Part shown: one piece after another, positions 40,300-49,562 of the stretch
Layout: each line of letters starts with the position of its first letter
How positions within the stretch are numbered: the stretch's first letter is position 1
Origin: Alphaproteobacteria bacterium
GTDB lineage: Bacteria > Pseudomonadota > Alphaproteobacteria > Rhodobacterales > Rhodobacteraceae
Length of the DNA stretch: 64,000 nucleotides
Direction: 5' to 3'
NCBI GenBank assembly: GCA_030428355.1
Contig: JAUIBL010000002.1
Location: 113,135-177,134 of the forward strand
Notes under the pieces: generated by a model
Seen by the model: the letters and a program-made list of their open reading frames with translations, nothing else
Databases searched by the model: none
What the model was told of the DNA's origin: nothing
Position numbers and translations under genes: made by a program

Positions 40300-41348
40300 G
40301 CCGGAACCTCCTCGCGCGTGGGAAGCGTCTCGACAATCCGCCCCCAGTCGCGCCGCGTGTCGCGACCCTCCTTGCCGACGCCGAACACCTGGAAGATCAG
40401 CCCGCCCTGCGCGTCGAACGCTTCGACCGAGACGGCAGGTCCGCGCTGCGTAGGTTTCTCGACCGCCCACATCTCGGCCACGAGGTCGCGCCGCAGATGC
40501 AGGTTGAAACCGGGGTCCATGACGTTCTGCCACGGCCCCATCGGCTGCAGGTTGTGAACCTGTCCGGTGTGGATCTGGATGCAGCCGCGATTGCCGACAA
40601 AGATCATCACCTCGATCCCGGCATCGCGCACCGCCTCGAGCATCGCATCCGACGCTGTCGGGTCCAGCGGCCGCACCCAGGGGGCACCGGCGATCCGGTA
40701 CGCCCCCAGCCGGTTCATCTTGAGCCGCGCACACAGGCGCAGGAATTGATGTGTGTCGGTCAGTTTCGCCCATTCGGCGCGCAGGACAGACGCCTTGTCG
40801 GGGCGCGATTTCGGGGCCTCGACGGGGATGCGCGGGGCGACGGTCTGGCGGTCGCCCTGATCGGCGAGCGCCAGATCGGCAACGATCTGCGACCAGACAT
40901 CGTGGTCCGACTCGCCGCGCAGGTGGATCTTGTGAACCGCGTCACCCGCTGCATCGAACACCTGCAACGACCGGCGCGGGCCCTGCTCGGATTGGGTTTC
41001 GACTGCAAAGCCATGCACCCAGTGCGACGGGAAAATGCGCAGATCGATGTCTTCGGTCAGTGTCATCGCGGCATGTTCGCCCGGATGATAATTGCCATAA
41101 GCCCCGACCTTTTCATGCACGCAGGACGCAACGCGCGTCAGGGCCATGACCTCGCCCAGCCGTTCTGCAGCAGGGATGAGCCGGTCGGGATGTGCGGCGA
41201 TTCGCGTGGCGGTATGGCCGACACCGGCCGCCACAAGCTGCGCCTCGGACAGGCCAAGGGCATCCGCGGCATCGCGGGCCCGCTTTTTCGGATGTTCCGC
41301 AAGATAGGCGCGGATGTCGAAGGGAGTGACAGCATCTGGCTGCATCAT
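40296..41348 (-). CDS. hmuS: HmuS, cytoplasmic haem-handling protein
   Basis: 350 residues of the HemS/ChuS/HmuS family, two repeats. HPKKRARDAADALGLSEAQLVAAG (residues 19-42), then GNYHPGEHAAMTLTEDIDLRIFP and, in the second half, VGNRGCIQIHTGQVHNLQPMGPWQNVMDPGFNLHLR with the family haem-facing His region. It binds or degrades imported haem. AGGA lies 5 bp upstream of ATG 41348. Divergent from hmuR, with a shared motif between. Confidence 0.93.
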   Translation of the reverse strand: MMQPDAVTPFDIRAYLAEHPKKRARDAADALGLSEAQLVAAGVGHTATRIAAHPDRLIPAAERLGEVMALTRVASCVHEKVGAYGNYHPGEHAAMTLTEDIDLRIFPSHWVHGFAVETQSEQGPRRSLQVFDAAGDAVHKIHLRGESDHDVWSQIVADLALADQGDRQTVAPRIPVEAPKSRPDKASVLRAEWAKLTDTHQFLRLCARLKMNRLGAYRIAGAPWVRPLDPTASDAMLEAVRDAGIEVMIFVGNRGCIQIHTGQVHNLQPMGPWQNVMDPGFNLHLRRDLVAEMWAVEKPTQRGPAVSVEAFDAQGGLIFQVFGVGKEGRDTRRDWGRIVETLPTREEVPA

Positions 41349-41423
41349 GAGCGTCCTCGGAGGATTTGTCGTGGTCCGATGGCTGCGCCCGAAGGGATGC
41401 GGTGCGTGGCTGTTTCAAATTAC

Positions 41424-41441
41424 TTGACTGTTTTAGTCTGA
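41424..41441. promoter_or_regulatory. Shared iron-region motif between hmuS and hmuR
   Basis: TTGACTGTTTTAGTCTGA contains the dyad GACT-N5-AGTC. It lies 76 bp upstream of hmuS and 108 bp upstream of hmuR and could control both. Similar sequences occur upstream of the tonB and hemP operons. It resembles published iron-responsive sites of Rhodobacterales in being a TTGAC-type dyad; the regulator is not identified. Confidence 0.55.
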
Positions 41442-41549
41442 ATAAGGTAGCGCTGCAACCCATCGCGATAAGGTTCATCGCAAAATCACCAAAAACAGCC
41501 GCGCCAGCCTTCGCAAGCAACGGCACAACTTCCATGAAGGATGGCGCAT

Positions 41550-43592
41550 ATGCTCATGTCCCTGATGCGCGGTACAACCGCGCTTGTCTGCCTGTCACTG
41601 GCAACCCCCGTCCTTGCGCAGGACAGCGATCCCGGCTTTCTGGGCACCCTCATTCTGACCGGCGGCAAACGCGATCTCAGCTTCGGCACAGCTTTGTCGC
41701 GCACCGTCGTCGACGACACAGAGATCGCCGACCGGCAGGCCAGCACCGTCGCGCAACTGATCGACTCGGTTCCCGGTGTGACGCTGGTCAACGGCACCAC
41801 GCCGCAGGGGTCGGGCATCAACATTCGCGGCTTTGGTGCAAACACCACCTTCGGGTCCGACCAGAAGATCGCGGTCCAGATCGACGGCGCGTCGGTTGGG
41901 TCGGAAGAGCTGTACCGCATCGGCACACAGCTTTTCACCGATCCGCTGCTCTACCGCGAGGTCGAGGTGCTGCGCGGCACCATCGGCAGCTTTGCCTACG
42001 GTTCGGGGATCGTCGGCGGAGTCGTGCGGCTTGAAACCAAGGACGCTTCGGATTTCACCGATGGCACCCCCGGCTTCGGCGGGTCACAGACCTTTGAGTT
42101 CGGCTCGAATGGCAATGGCCGGGTCAGTTCGACCAACCTTGCATGGATGCCCACTGAACGGGCGGAAGTCCTGCTGAATTATTCGATCCGCGATCAGGAC
42201 GACCTGACCGCCGGGGATGGGGACACCATCGGCAACAGCGCATTCCGCACGCCGTCCTATCTGGCCAAGGGCAAACTTACTTTTGGTCAGGACGATGCTC
42301 AGACCCTGACCTTCAGCCATTCCCGCACTTTGGCCGACGACAAGGACGTGCCCTACGACCAGTTCGAAACCGATGCCGGCAGTTTCGGCAATGTCGACCG
42401 ACTGACCGACACAACCCAGACCGTGCTCGAATACCGCTTCGATCCCGGCAGTGATCTGGTCGATCTGACCGTGAACCTGTCGCACGCGGATCAGCGGATC
42501 GACTATGATTACATCCCCGGCTCGTCCCCTCTGGAAGGCACGCCCAGCTTTGCCTTCCTCGCCGGCACGGTGACCGCCGATCAGCGATACGAGACAACCA
42601 AGCTGACCGTCACCAACCGCGCGCTTTTCGACACCGGAGCGGTCTCGCATGACATGCTGGCAGGGATCGAACTGCAACGGCGCGTGCGGGCCGACAACAC
42701 GGCCGCAGGGGCGCCGGGGGGCACCAATGACCGCGCCGCTCTTTTCGTCATCGACGAGATGACCATTGGCCAGGTCACCGTCACACCGGCGCTGCGCTAT
42801 GAAAAGTCCCGCATCGAAAGCGCAACCGATCTTGCGGGTGTACCGAACACCTACGAGAAAGACGCCCTGATGGGGGGTCTCGCTCTGGCCTATGATTTCG
42901 GCAACGGGCTCTCGGTCTTCGGCAGCGCGGCCTATACCGAAGGTTTGCCGATCATCGACGACCTTGGCACAAGCGCCAGCGCACAACGGCGCATCGGCCA
43001 GTCCGAGAAGTCGCGCAGCTTTGAACTGGGGGCCGAATACACCGGTTCGGATGTCTTTGCCGCCGGTGATACCTTCACCATCCGCGGCAATCTCTATCAG
43101 ACAGACCTGTGGGACATCACGAGCTACACGGTGGCCGGGTCCATGTCGACCGAACTGGCGCGCGTCGACTCCCAAGGGTTCGAAATCGAGGCGTCCTACG
43201 GCATGGCAAACGGGGTCTATATCGACTTTGCCGGGCATCTCGGCGACGGCACCGAGATCAATCCCGATGGCTCTGAAAACGTCTGGCGCAACAGCCCGGC
43301 AGACCGGGCGCAGGTGACGCTGGGCAGGAAATGGGACGATCGCCTCGACCTGAGCTGGGAAATCGTCCATGCCGCAGACCGTCGCGACGCGTTGGGCGCC
43401 GATCTGCCCGACAGCACGGTCCACAACCTGCGCGCCACATGGACGCCCGACACGCAAGGCTGGCTGAAAGGCAGCGAAGTCCGCTTCGGCATCGAAAACC
43501 TGCTTGATGCCGATTATGTCGGGCACCTGTCCTCCCCCAGCCGCAAAGCGCCGGGGCGCACGTTCAAGATGTCTCTGACCAAGACGTTCTGA
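41550..43592 (+). CDS. hmuR: HmuR, TonB-dependent haem/haemoglobin receptor
   Basis: 680 residues: signal peptide (TTALVCLSLATPVLA), a TonB-box-like GTLILTG near residue 33, a plug domain (NIRGFGANTTFGSDQKIAVQ; EVLRGTIGSFAYGSGIVGG) and a 22-strand barrel ending LTKTF with the C-terminal Phe. It takes haem from the outside and is powered by the TonB system encoded at 32316-34600. The start ATG 41550 fits the GAAGGATGG site better than the in-frame ATG 9 bp earlier. The FRAP/NPNL haem motif is not obvious. Confidence 0.93.
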   Translation: MLMSLMRGTTALVCLSLATPVLAQDSDPGFLGTLILTGGKRDLSFGTALSRTVVDDTEIADRQASTVAQLIDSVPGVTLVNGTTPQGSGINIRGFGANTTFGSDQKIAVQIDGASVGSEELYRIGTQLFTDPLLYREVEVLRGTIGSFAYGSGIVGGVVRLETKDASDFTDGTPGFGGSQTFEFGSNGNGRVSSTNLAWMPTERAEVLLNYSIRDQDDLTAGDGDTIGNSAFRTPSYLAKGKLTFGQDDAQTLTFSHSRTLADDKDVPYDQFETDAGSFGNVDRLTDTTQTVLEYRFDPGSDLVDLTVNLSHADQRIDYDYIPGSSPLEGTPSFAFLAGTVTADQRYETTKLTVTNRALFDTGAVSHDMLAGIELQRRVRADNTAAGAPGGTNDRAALFVIDEMTIGQVTVTPALRYEKSRIESATDLAGVPNTYEKDALMGGLALAYDFGNGLSVFGSAAYTEGLPIIDDLGTSASAQRRIGQSEKSRSFELGAEYTGSDVFAAGDTFTIRGNLYQTDLWDITSYTVAGSMSTELARVDSQGFEIEASYGMANGVYIDFAGHLGDGTEINPDGSENVWRNSPADRAQVTLGRKWDDRLDLSWEIVHAADRRDALGADLPDSTVHNLRATWTPDTQGWLKGSEVRFGIENLLDADYVGHLSSPSRKAPGRTFKMSLTKTF

Positions 43593-43642
43593 GGGAAGGG
43601 GAACACCGGCCCATGTCCGGCACATCCCGACCGCTGCGGGGG

Positions 43643-44623
43643 CTAGGCATCAATCGGGCGGGCAAGGCGCACGGCGGTCTTGCCCGGCCAAAGTCGGCGC
43701 GAGGGCATGATCAGCACCGTCGGATCATGCGGCGCATTGATCGCTCGGTCGCCGTCATACCCGATCAGCGTGCCCTTGGGCAGGTGCTCCAGCCCGCGCC
43801 AGTCCTGCGCAAAGCGAAAGCTGTCGGTCTCGATCGTCACCGGTCCCATCACCTCGTAACAGACGGTCTCGGGCCGGGGCGGACGGGTGGCCATACGGTC
43901 TTCGGCGAAATCCGCAGGCACAGCCCCGGTGGCCCGCAGAAAGCCCACGGCGCAATCCTTGGCGACCTCTGCCGCCTCGGCCTCCCAATGCTGGCCACAT
44001 TCGACCAGCGCGGCATTCCGGTCCGACGCGGGATCGGCGAAATCGCCGAAGTCGCGCATCCGCTGACCTTCGGCATGACCCTTGTCCGTCACGACGATCC
44101 CCGGCCAGCCGATGGCGCGGCCCAGCCTGCGCCCCTTGGCGGCGGGGCCTGCGATGATCAGCGGATCGGTCTTGTGCTGCATCGAATGGATGTCGAGCAG
44201 CAGATCCACGCTCGACAGCCACGGACGGAGTTCGCGGGCGCGCTCCACCTCGGGTGTCACCCGGCGGTCGGGATCATCCAGCACGCCATCACCCCAGAGC
44301 CGGTTGAAATCCTCCTCCACCCAGCGGGTGGCATCGGGCACCTCGGGATCGAAGGCCGCGTAGGCGGCGGTGTTGACGAAGGCGAAGGACAGCTTTCCCT
44401 GACGCGGGCGCAGTCCCATCTGCATCAGCCAGTCGATGGCAATCGCGCCGCAGGGTTCGTTGCCGTGCATAATCGCCGTAATCGCCACATGCGGGCCTGC
44501 GCTGCCGCTGTCGAAGGTCCAGACATAGGGCACACCGGTATTGCCTTCGGCATAGGCCGAGATGTCAGGCGGGCTCAGTTCGACGGAGTAGATGTTGGGC
44601 AATCCGGTGGCCGAGCTGGTCAT
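43643..44623 (-). CDS. Succinylglutamate desuccinylase/aspartoacylase-family hydrolase
   Basis: 326 residues. The zinc-hydrolase pattern is MHGNEPCGAIAIDWL (residues 52-66), NRLWGD, DLLLDIHSMQHKTDPLI and VECGQHWEAEAAEVA, the Zn ligands being HxxE and the later His. This family cleaves acyl groups from amino acids (N-succinylglutamate, N-acetylaspartate) and is related to AstE/AspA. It is the last gene of the peptide ABC operon. The ATGA overlap with the upstream amidohydrolase fixes the start. Specificity cannot be read, but N-succinyl- or N-acetyl-amino acids fit the NSAR/M20 genes nearby. Confidence 0.85.
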   Translation of the reverse strand: MTSSATGLPNIYSVELSPPDISAYAEGNTGVPYVWTFDSGSAGPHVAITAIMHGNEPCGAIAIDWLMQMGLRPRQGKLSFAFVNTAAYAAFDPEVPDATRWVEEDFNRLWGDGVLDDPDRRVTPEVERARELRPWLSSVDLLLDIHSMQHKTDPLIIAGPAAKGRRLGRAIGWPGIVVTDKGHAEGQRMRDFGDFADPASDRNAALVECGQHWEAEAAEVAKDCAVGFLRATGAVPADFAEDRMATRPPRPETVCYEVMGPVTIETDSFRFAQDWRGLEHLPKGTLIGYDGDRAINAPHDPTVLIMPSRRLWPGKTAVRLARPIDA

Positions 44624-45495
44624 GCGGGCTGTCCCACAAGCGCGGTTTCGACATGGCGGACCAGATGCTGCGCCAGATCGGTGAAGGTGGTCTGCAGGGC
44701 GGCATAGCCTGCATTCGGGATGCGGGTGGCCTCGTCCATGTAGAGCTTGCGGTTGACCTCGATCTGCATCGAATGGCGGTTCTGCGCCGGATTGCCATTG
44801 GCGCGGATCAACTCCATCCCCTTGTAGGGGTCGTTGATCGCCACCGAATAGCCACGCGTCGTCAGAAACGCCGCGACGGTGTTTGTGAACTCGGGCGCAC
44901 AGGCGGTGCCGTCGCGGTCGCCCAGCACGAAATCGGGACGCGGCGTGCCGCGCTCTTGGGTCGACATGGCCGACGCGACCTCCTGCATCGAATGGCAGTT
45001 CACATGCCAGACCGCGCCCCACCGGGAATGCGCATCATCCAGAAGCGTGCGCAGTCGCGACTGGTAGGGGCGGTGATAGCGCGTAACCCGCGCATGAACC
45101 TCCTCCGGTGTCAGGGGCCGGGTATAAAGCGGCTCGCCACCGGGCGGCACGCGGGTCCAACAAAGGCCGATGCCAAGGGTGCTCTTGACCGACGGGTTGA
45201 GCGGTTCGGGATAAGGGCCGGACAGCGCGTTCGGGTTCATGTCATCCGGCGCGCGGTTGGCATCGACATACGAGCGCGGGAAATGCGCGTGCAGCAGAAC
45301 GGCCCCGGCGGGCACGGCCCCGGACCAGAGGTCATGCACATGGGTGTCCTCGGCGTGCCGCAGCAGCGTCGGGTCGGCGGCGTGGCCGAAATCGTTCGGG
45401 TAGTCCGTGCCGGAATGCGGGCTGTCCAACACGAGGGGAACGCGCTGGGTTTCGGTGCCTTCGACGGTCAGAACGCCGGGGATGTGCAGGCTCAT
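44620..45495 (-). CDS. N-formylglutamate amidohydrolase-family protein
   Basis: 291 residues. VPLVLDSPHSGTDYPNDF, HAHFPRSYVDANR, WHVNCHSMQEV (His-Ser) and QNRHSMQIEVNRKLYMDE are signatures of the HutG/N-formylglutamate deformylase family, with Zn-binding His/Glu/Asp. In histidine degradation it releases formate from N-formylglutamate; no hut genes are near, so the substrate here may be another N-formyl or N-acyl amino acid. ATG overlaps dppF-type gene (4 bp). Confidence 0.88.
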   Translation of the reverse strand: MSLHIPGVLTVEGTETQRVPLVLDSPHSGTDYPNDFGHAADPTLLRHAEDTHVHDLWSGAVPAGAVLLHAHFPRSYVDANRAPDDMNPNALSGPYPEPLNPSVKSTLGIGLCWTRVPPGGEPLYTRPLTPEEVHARVTRYHRPYQSRLRTLLDDAHSRWGAVWHVNCHSMQEVASAMSTQERGTPRPDFVLGDRDGTACAPEFTNTVAAFLTTRGYSVAINDPYKGMELIRANGNPAQNRHSMQIEVNRKLYMDEATRIPNAGYAALQTTFTDLAQHLVRHVETALVGQPA

Positions 45496-46490
45496 TGGGT
45501 TCCTCCATCATGCAGGTGACAGGCCACGGATCGCCCGGCGCTGTTCCGCAGCACCGGCACTTCGCGCTGGCAGCGCGGCCCTGCCATCGGGCAGCGGGGG
45601 TGGAAATGGCAGCCGGGCGGCGGTGCGAGAGGCGAGGGGATCTCGCCCTTGATCGTGCGATAGGTCTGGCGACCCGCACCCAGACGCGGCACCTGATCAA
45701 TCAGCGCCTGCGTGTACGGGTGTTGCGGCGCGTCGAACAGCGCCTCGGTCGAGGCGATCTCGACAATCCGTCCCAGGTACATCACGACCACCCGATCCGC
45801 GATATGCTCGATCACGCTCAGGTCGTGGCTGATGAAAAGATAGGTCAGGTCCAGTTCGCGCCGCAGGTCCTGAAACAGGTTGATCACCTGCGCCTGTATC
45901 GACACGTCAAGTGCTGCGATGCTTTCGTCGCAGATCAGGAAATCCGGCCGTACGGCCAGCGCCCGGGCAATCCCGATCCGCTGCCGCTGCCCGCCGGAAA
46001 ACTGGTGCGGAAACCGCTGTGCATAGGCCGGATCAAGGCCCACCTGCCGCAGGATGCCGGCGACATAGGCGCTCATCTCGCGCCGGGTGGTCAGACCGTG
46101 ATAGACGGCGGCTTCGCCGACGATCTCTTCCACCTTCATCCGCGGATTGAGCGAGGACATCGGGTCCTGAAAGATCATCTGGATGCGCAGCCGCGCGGTC
46201 TTGGCGTCCTCTGACGCGGCGTCGGTGACGTCGACCCCTTCGAACCGGATCGTCCCGCCACTGACCGGAAGCAATCCCGCCACCATCCGCCCCAGCGTGG
46301 ACTTGCCACAGCCGGATTCGCCGACAAGACCAACCACTTCGCCACGGGCGACGGCAAACGAGGCGGAATCCACCGCGTTCACGCAGCTTTCCGAGACCGA
46401 CGCGCCCAGCGTCTTGGCCAGCTTTTCGATCGCATCCAGTTTCTTGACGAATTGGCGCGACACCGCGTCGAGTTCGAGCATGGCGGTCAT
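45492..46490 (-). CDS. Peptide ABC transporter ATPase, OppF/DppF type
   Basis: 332 residues. Walker [13 protein letters not shown] near residue 57, signature [15 protein letters not shown] near 165, Walker [13 protein letters not shown] near 185 (the Glu is kept, Pro replaced by Ser), and the C-terminal oligopeptide-type cysteine region [22 protein letters not shown] that binds an Fe-S cluster in related proteins. It energises uptake by the permeases encoded upstream. The start 46490 overlaps the dppD stop (ATGA). Confidence 0.93.
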   Translation of the reverse strand: MTAMLELDAVSRQFVKKLDAIEKLAKTLGASVSESCVNAVDSASFAVARGEVVGLVGESGCGKSTLGRMVAGLLPVSGGTIRFEGVDVTDAASEDAKTARLRIQMIFQDPMSSLNPRMKVEEIVGEAAVYHGLTTRREMSAYVAGILRQVGLDPAYAQRFPHQFSGGQRQRIGIARALAVRPDFLICDESIAALDVSIQAQVINLFQDLRRELDLTYLFISHDLSVIEHIADRVVVMYLGRIVEIASTEALFDAPQHPYTQALIDQVPRLGAGRQTYRTIKGEIPSPLAPPPGCHFHPRCPMAGPRCQREVPVLRNSAGRSVACHLHDGGTQ

Positions 46491-47467
46491 GCGGACACCC
46501 CCGGCGTGATCAGCGGATGATGACAGCGCAGCGCCCGGCCCGTGTCGATCTCGTCGATGCCGGGTGCGTCGCTGCGGCAACGCTCATCGGCGTTGAAGCA
46601 GCGCGGCGCAAAGGCGCAACCGGGCGGCAGATGCGCCATATTCGGGGCCATGCCGGGGATCTGGGTCAGCCGTTCGCCGCGCTGGCCGTGACCGGGGATC
46701 GACCCCAGAAGACCAACCGAGTAGGGATGCCCCGGTGCCGTCAGCACCGCGTCGGTCTGTCCGGTCTCGACAATCCGCCCCGCATACATCACCGCCACCC
46801 GATCCGCGAGCCCGGCGACCACGGCAAGATCGTGAGTGATCCAGATCAGCGCCGTGCCGGTGTCCCGCGCCAGTTCCTGGATCTCGGCCAGAATCTGGCT
46901 CTGGATCGTCACATCCAGCGCCGTGGTCGGCTCATCCGCCACGATCAGGTCAGGACCGTTCAGCAGGGCGATGGCAATCGCCACCCGCTGCCGCATCCCG
47001 CCCGAGAACTGGTGCGGATAGGCGTCCAGCCGTTCGGCGGGCGAGGGGATGCCCACCTTGGCCAAAGCCGATATGGCGCGGTCCCGCGCGGCCTTGGCGC
47101 TGACCTTCTCATGGGCGCGCACCGCTTCGATCATCTGGGTGTCGATGCGCAGAACCGGGTTCAGCGTCATCATCGGATCCTGAAAGATCATCGCGATCTT
47201 GTTGCCGCGCAGACGCCGCATCTCGGCCTCGGGCAGTTGTGCCAGATCCTGCCCCCGGAACATGATGTGCCCGCCCACCACACGTCCCGGCGGATCGACC
47301 AACCGAAGGATCGAGAAACCGGTGACGGATTTGCCGGATCCGCTTTCGCCGACCAGCCCCAGCACCTCGCCTTCGTTCAGCGCGAAATCGACCCCATCCA
47401 CCGCCTTGACCACACCGGCATCGGTGAAGAAATGGGTTTGCAGGTTGTGCACTTCGAGAACACTCAT
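46487..47467 (-). CDS. Peptide ABC transporter ATPase, OppD/DppD type
   Basis: 326 residues. Walker [14 protein letters not shown] near residue 39, signature [16 protein letters not shown] near 154, Walker [13 protein letters not shown] near 178 and the C-terminal [17 protein letters not shown]ys region. With the OppF-type protein it forms the heterodimeric ATPase of a dipeptide/oligopeptide importer. ATGA overlap with the permease gene. Confidence 0.93.
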   Translation of the reverse strand: MSVLEVHNLQTHFFTDAGVVKAVDGVDFALNEGEVLGLVGESGSGKSVTGFSILRLVDPPGRVVGGHIMFRGQDLAQLPEAEMRRLRGNKIAMIFQDPMMTLNPVLRIDTQMIEAVRAHEKVSAKAARDRAISALAKVGIPSPAERLDAYPHQFSGGMRQRVAIAIALLNGPDLIVADEPTTALDVTIQSQILAEIQELARDTGTALIWITHDLAVVAGLADRVAVMYAGRIVETGQTDAVLTAPGHPYSVGLLGSIPGHGQRGERLTQIPGMAPNMAHLPPGCAFAPRCFNADERCRSDAPGIDEIDTGRALRCHHPLITPGVSA

Positions 47468-48504
47468 TTGCGCAACCTCGGGTTCAAGGTGTCGCGCAGG
47501 CGGTCACCGACAAGGTTGATCGACGCCACAATCGCCAGAAGCGCCACGCCGGGATACATGCTCATCCAGTATTGGCCCGACAGCATGTAATCGTACCCGT
47601 TCGCGATCAGCAGACCAAGCGAGGGCCGGGTGATCGGCACGCCGACCCCAAGGAAGGACAGCGAGGATTCCAGCACGATGGTGTTGGCGATCTGCACGGT
47701 CGAGATCACCAGCAGCGGCGGGATGCAGTTGGGCAGCAGATGCTTGAAGATGATCCGCCGCACCGGCAGGCCCAGACCCCGTGCCGCGTCGATATATTCC
47801 TTGCGGGTTTCCGACAGCGCGGTGCCCCGGACGGTGCGGGCGTAATACGCCCATTGCACGATGATCAGCGCGATCACCACCTTGTCCAGCCCGCGCCCGA
47901 AGGCCGCCATCAGCATCAAAGCCACAAGGATCGACGGGAAAGACAGTTGCAGGTCCACGAGCCGCATCAGGATGGTCTCGACCCGTCCCCCGGCCCAGGC
48001 GGCATAGATGCCCACGACCACGCCTATGGCCATGGCGACCAGCGTGGCGATGATGGCCACCGAAAGCGACACTCGAAGCCCATAAAGGATGCCCGACAGA
48101 ATATCGCGCCCCTGTTCGTCGGTGCCCAGATGATAGGTCATCGCCCCGTCAAAGGTGGTCGATCCAGGCGGCAGGCGGCCATCCATGATGTCCAACTGGC
48201 GCAGGTCATAGGGGTTCTGCGGTGCGATCTCGTTGGCAAAAAGCGCGAGCACCACCAGCAAAAGCAGACTGCCCGCCGCGACATAGGCCACGGGACCGTT
48301 GAAAAACTGCCGCCCCCGCCCGCGCAGCAGATGGGCGCAGATCGCGACGAACCCGATCAGCATCAGCACCCGTGCGGGCAGGCTGCTCCAGTCCGGGCCA
48401 AAGGCCAGTGCAAGCGTGGCCAGCGCCATCGCCGCCGTCACCAGCCAGGGCAGGGCATCGGCGGTCCGTTCGCGCAGCGGGATCGGGGCGGGCATCTCGG
48501 TCAT
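47464..48504 (-). CDS. Peptide ABC transporter permease, DppC type
   Basis: 346 residues. It has an N-terminal pair of extra hydrophobic segments (about residues 18-60), then a DppC membrane domain with LGTDEQGRDILSGILYGLRVSLS and an EAA loop (EYIDAARGLGLPVRRIIFKHLLPN). The C-terminus is [16 protein letters not shown]. It overlaps the dppB-type gene by 4 bp. Confidence 0.92.
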   Translation of the reverse strand: MTEMPAPIPLRERTADALPWLVTAAMALATLALAFGPDWSSLPARVLMLIGFVAICAHLLRGRGRQFFNGPVAYVAAGSLLLLVVLALFANEIAPQNPYDLRQLDIMDGRLPPGSTTFDGAMTYHLGTDEQGRDILSGILYGLRVSLSVAIIATLVAMAIGVVVGIYAAWAGGRVETILMRLVDLQLSFPSILVALMLMAAFGRGLDKVVIALIIVQWAYYARTVRGTALSETRKEYIDAARGLGLPVRRIIFKHLLPNCIPPLLVISTVQIANTIVLESSLSFLGVGVPITRPSLGLLIANGYDYMLSGQYWMSMYPGVALLAIVASINLVGDRLRDTLNPRLRK

Positions 48505-49478
48505 GCCGTCCCTCCGGTCACACGCACGCGCGGGTCGAGGATCGTGTAGACGATGTCGACCACAAGGTTGATCACGATGAAGATGAGAACCGTCATCATC
48601 AGGTAGGCGACGATCACCGGCCGGTCGAGCGTCAGGATCGAGTCGATCAAGAGCTTGCCCATCCCCGGCCATGCAAAGACGGTTTCGGTCACAACGGCAA
48701 AGGCGATCATCGAGCCCAGCTCAAGACCCAGAACCGTCACGATCGGGATCATGATGTTCTTCAGGACATGCACGAACAGGATGCGCGTCTCCGACACCCC
48801 TTTGGCGCGGGCGAATTTCACGTAATCCTGCACCAGCGCCTCCTGCGTGCCCGCGCGCGCGAGGCGCGTGACCAGCGACGCCTTGTAAAGCGCAAGGGTC
48901 AGGGCGGGCAGGATCATGTATTGCAACCCGTTTTCGGAAAAGATCGACAGGCGGATGCCGAACACATCCACCGTATCGCCCCGCCCGGTCGAGGGCAGCC
49001 AGCGCAATTCCACCGCGAAGATCAGGATCAGCAGCATCCCGACCCAGAAATTCGGCAGGGAAAAGCCGAAGATCGACCCGGTCATGATCGCGCGGCCCTG
49101 CCATTTGTCGGCCTTGTAGCCCGCGTAAACCCCCAGGGGCACACCGATCAGAACGGAAAAGAACAGTCCCAAAGCGGCCAGTTCCAGCGTCGCGGGCATG
49201 TAGTGCAGGATCAGCGTCACCGCACTTTCACCATGCACGAAACTGCGGCCCAGATCGCCCTGCAGCGCGTTGCCGACGAAGGTGAAGAACTGGATGTAGA
49301 TCGGCTGGTCGAACCCGAACCGCGCCATCGTTTCCTCGATCTCGCGCGGGGTGGCGTCGGGCGAGATGAGAATGTCGACGGGATTGCCGATCATGTAGAT
49401 GCCGAAGAACACGATCACCATCATCGCGAGCGCGACGAAAATGGACTGCGCAATCCGTCTGAGCAGGTAGACAAGCAT
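48501..49478 (-). CDS. Peptide ABC transporter permease, DppB type
   Basis: 325 residues, about six membrane segments. The N-terminus MLVYLLRRIAQSIFVALAMM and the pattern GDLGRSFVHGESAVTLILHYMPATLELA are typical of DppB, followed by an EAA loop (YVKFARAKGVSETRILFVHVLKN). Pairs with the DppC-type permease. It lies 84 bp after the binding-protein gene; a strong hairpin is in the gap. Confidence 0.93.
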   Translation of the reverse strand: MLVYLLRRIAQSIFVALAMMVIVFFGIYMIGNPVDILISPDATPREIEETMARFGFDQPIYIQFFTFVGNALQGDLGRSFVHGESAVTLILHYMPATLELAALGLFFSVLIGVPLGVYAGYKADKWQGRAIMTGSIFGFSLPNFWVGMLLILIFAVELRWLPSTGRGDTVDVFGIRLSIFSENGLQYMILPALTLALYKASLVTRLARAGTQEALVQDYVKFARAKGVSETRILFVHVLKNIMIPIVTVLGLELGSMIAFAVVTETVFAWPGMGKLLIDSILTLDRPVIVAYLMMTVLIFIVINLVVDIVYTILDPRVRVTGGTA

Positions 49479-49521
49479 GCCGTGGGGCGCTTTCCGGGCT
49501 GGACGAGGGAAAAGGGTCTCA

Positions 49522-49541
49522 CGGCGGCCCGGAGGCCGCCG
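49522..49541 (-). terminator. Intercistronic hairpin after peptide-binding-protein gene
   Basis: CGGCGGCC (49522-49529) pairs with GGCCGCCG (49534-49541) around the 4-nt loop CGGA. It lies in the 84-bp gap between the binding protein and the permease genes (minus strand). Such hairpins commonly let the binding protein be made in excess. Confidence 0.6.
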
Positions 49542-49562
49542 CAGGCGTTCAGCGAGTGGGGA

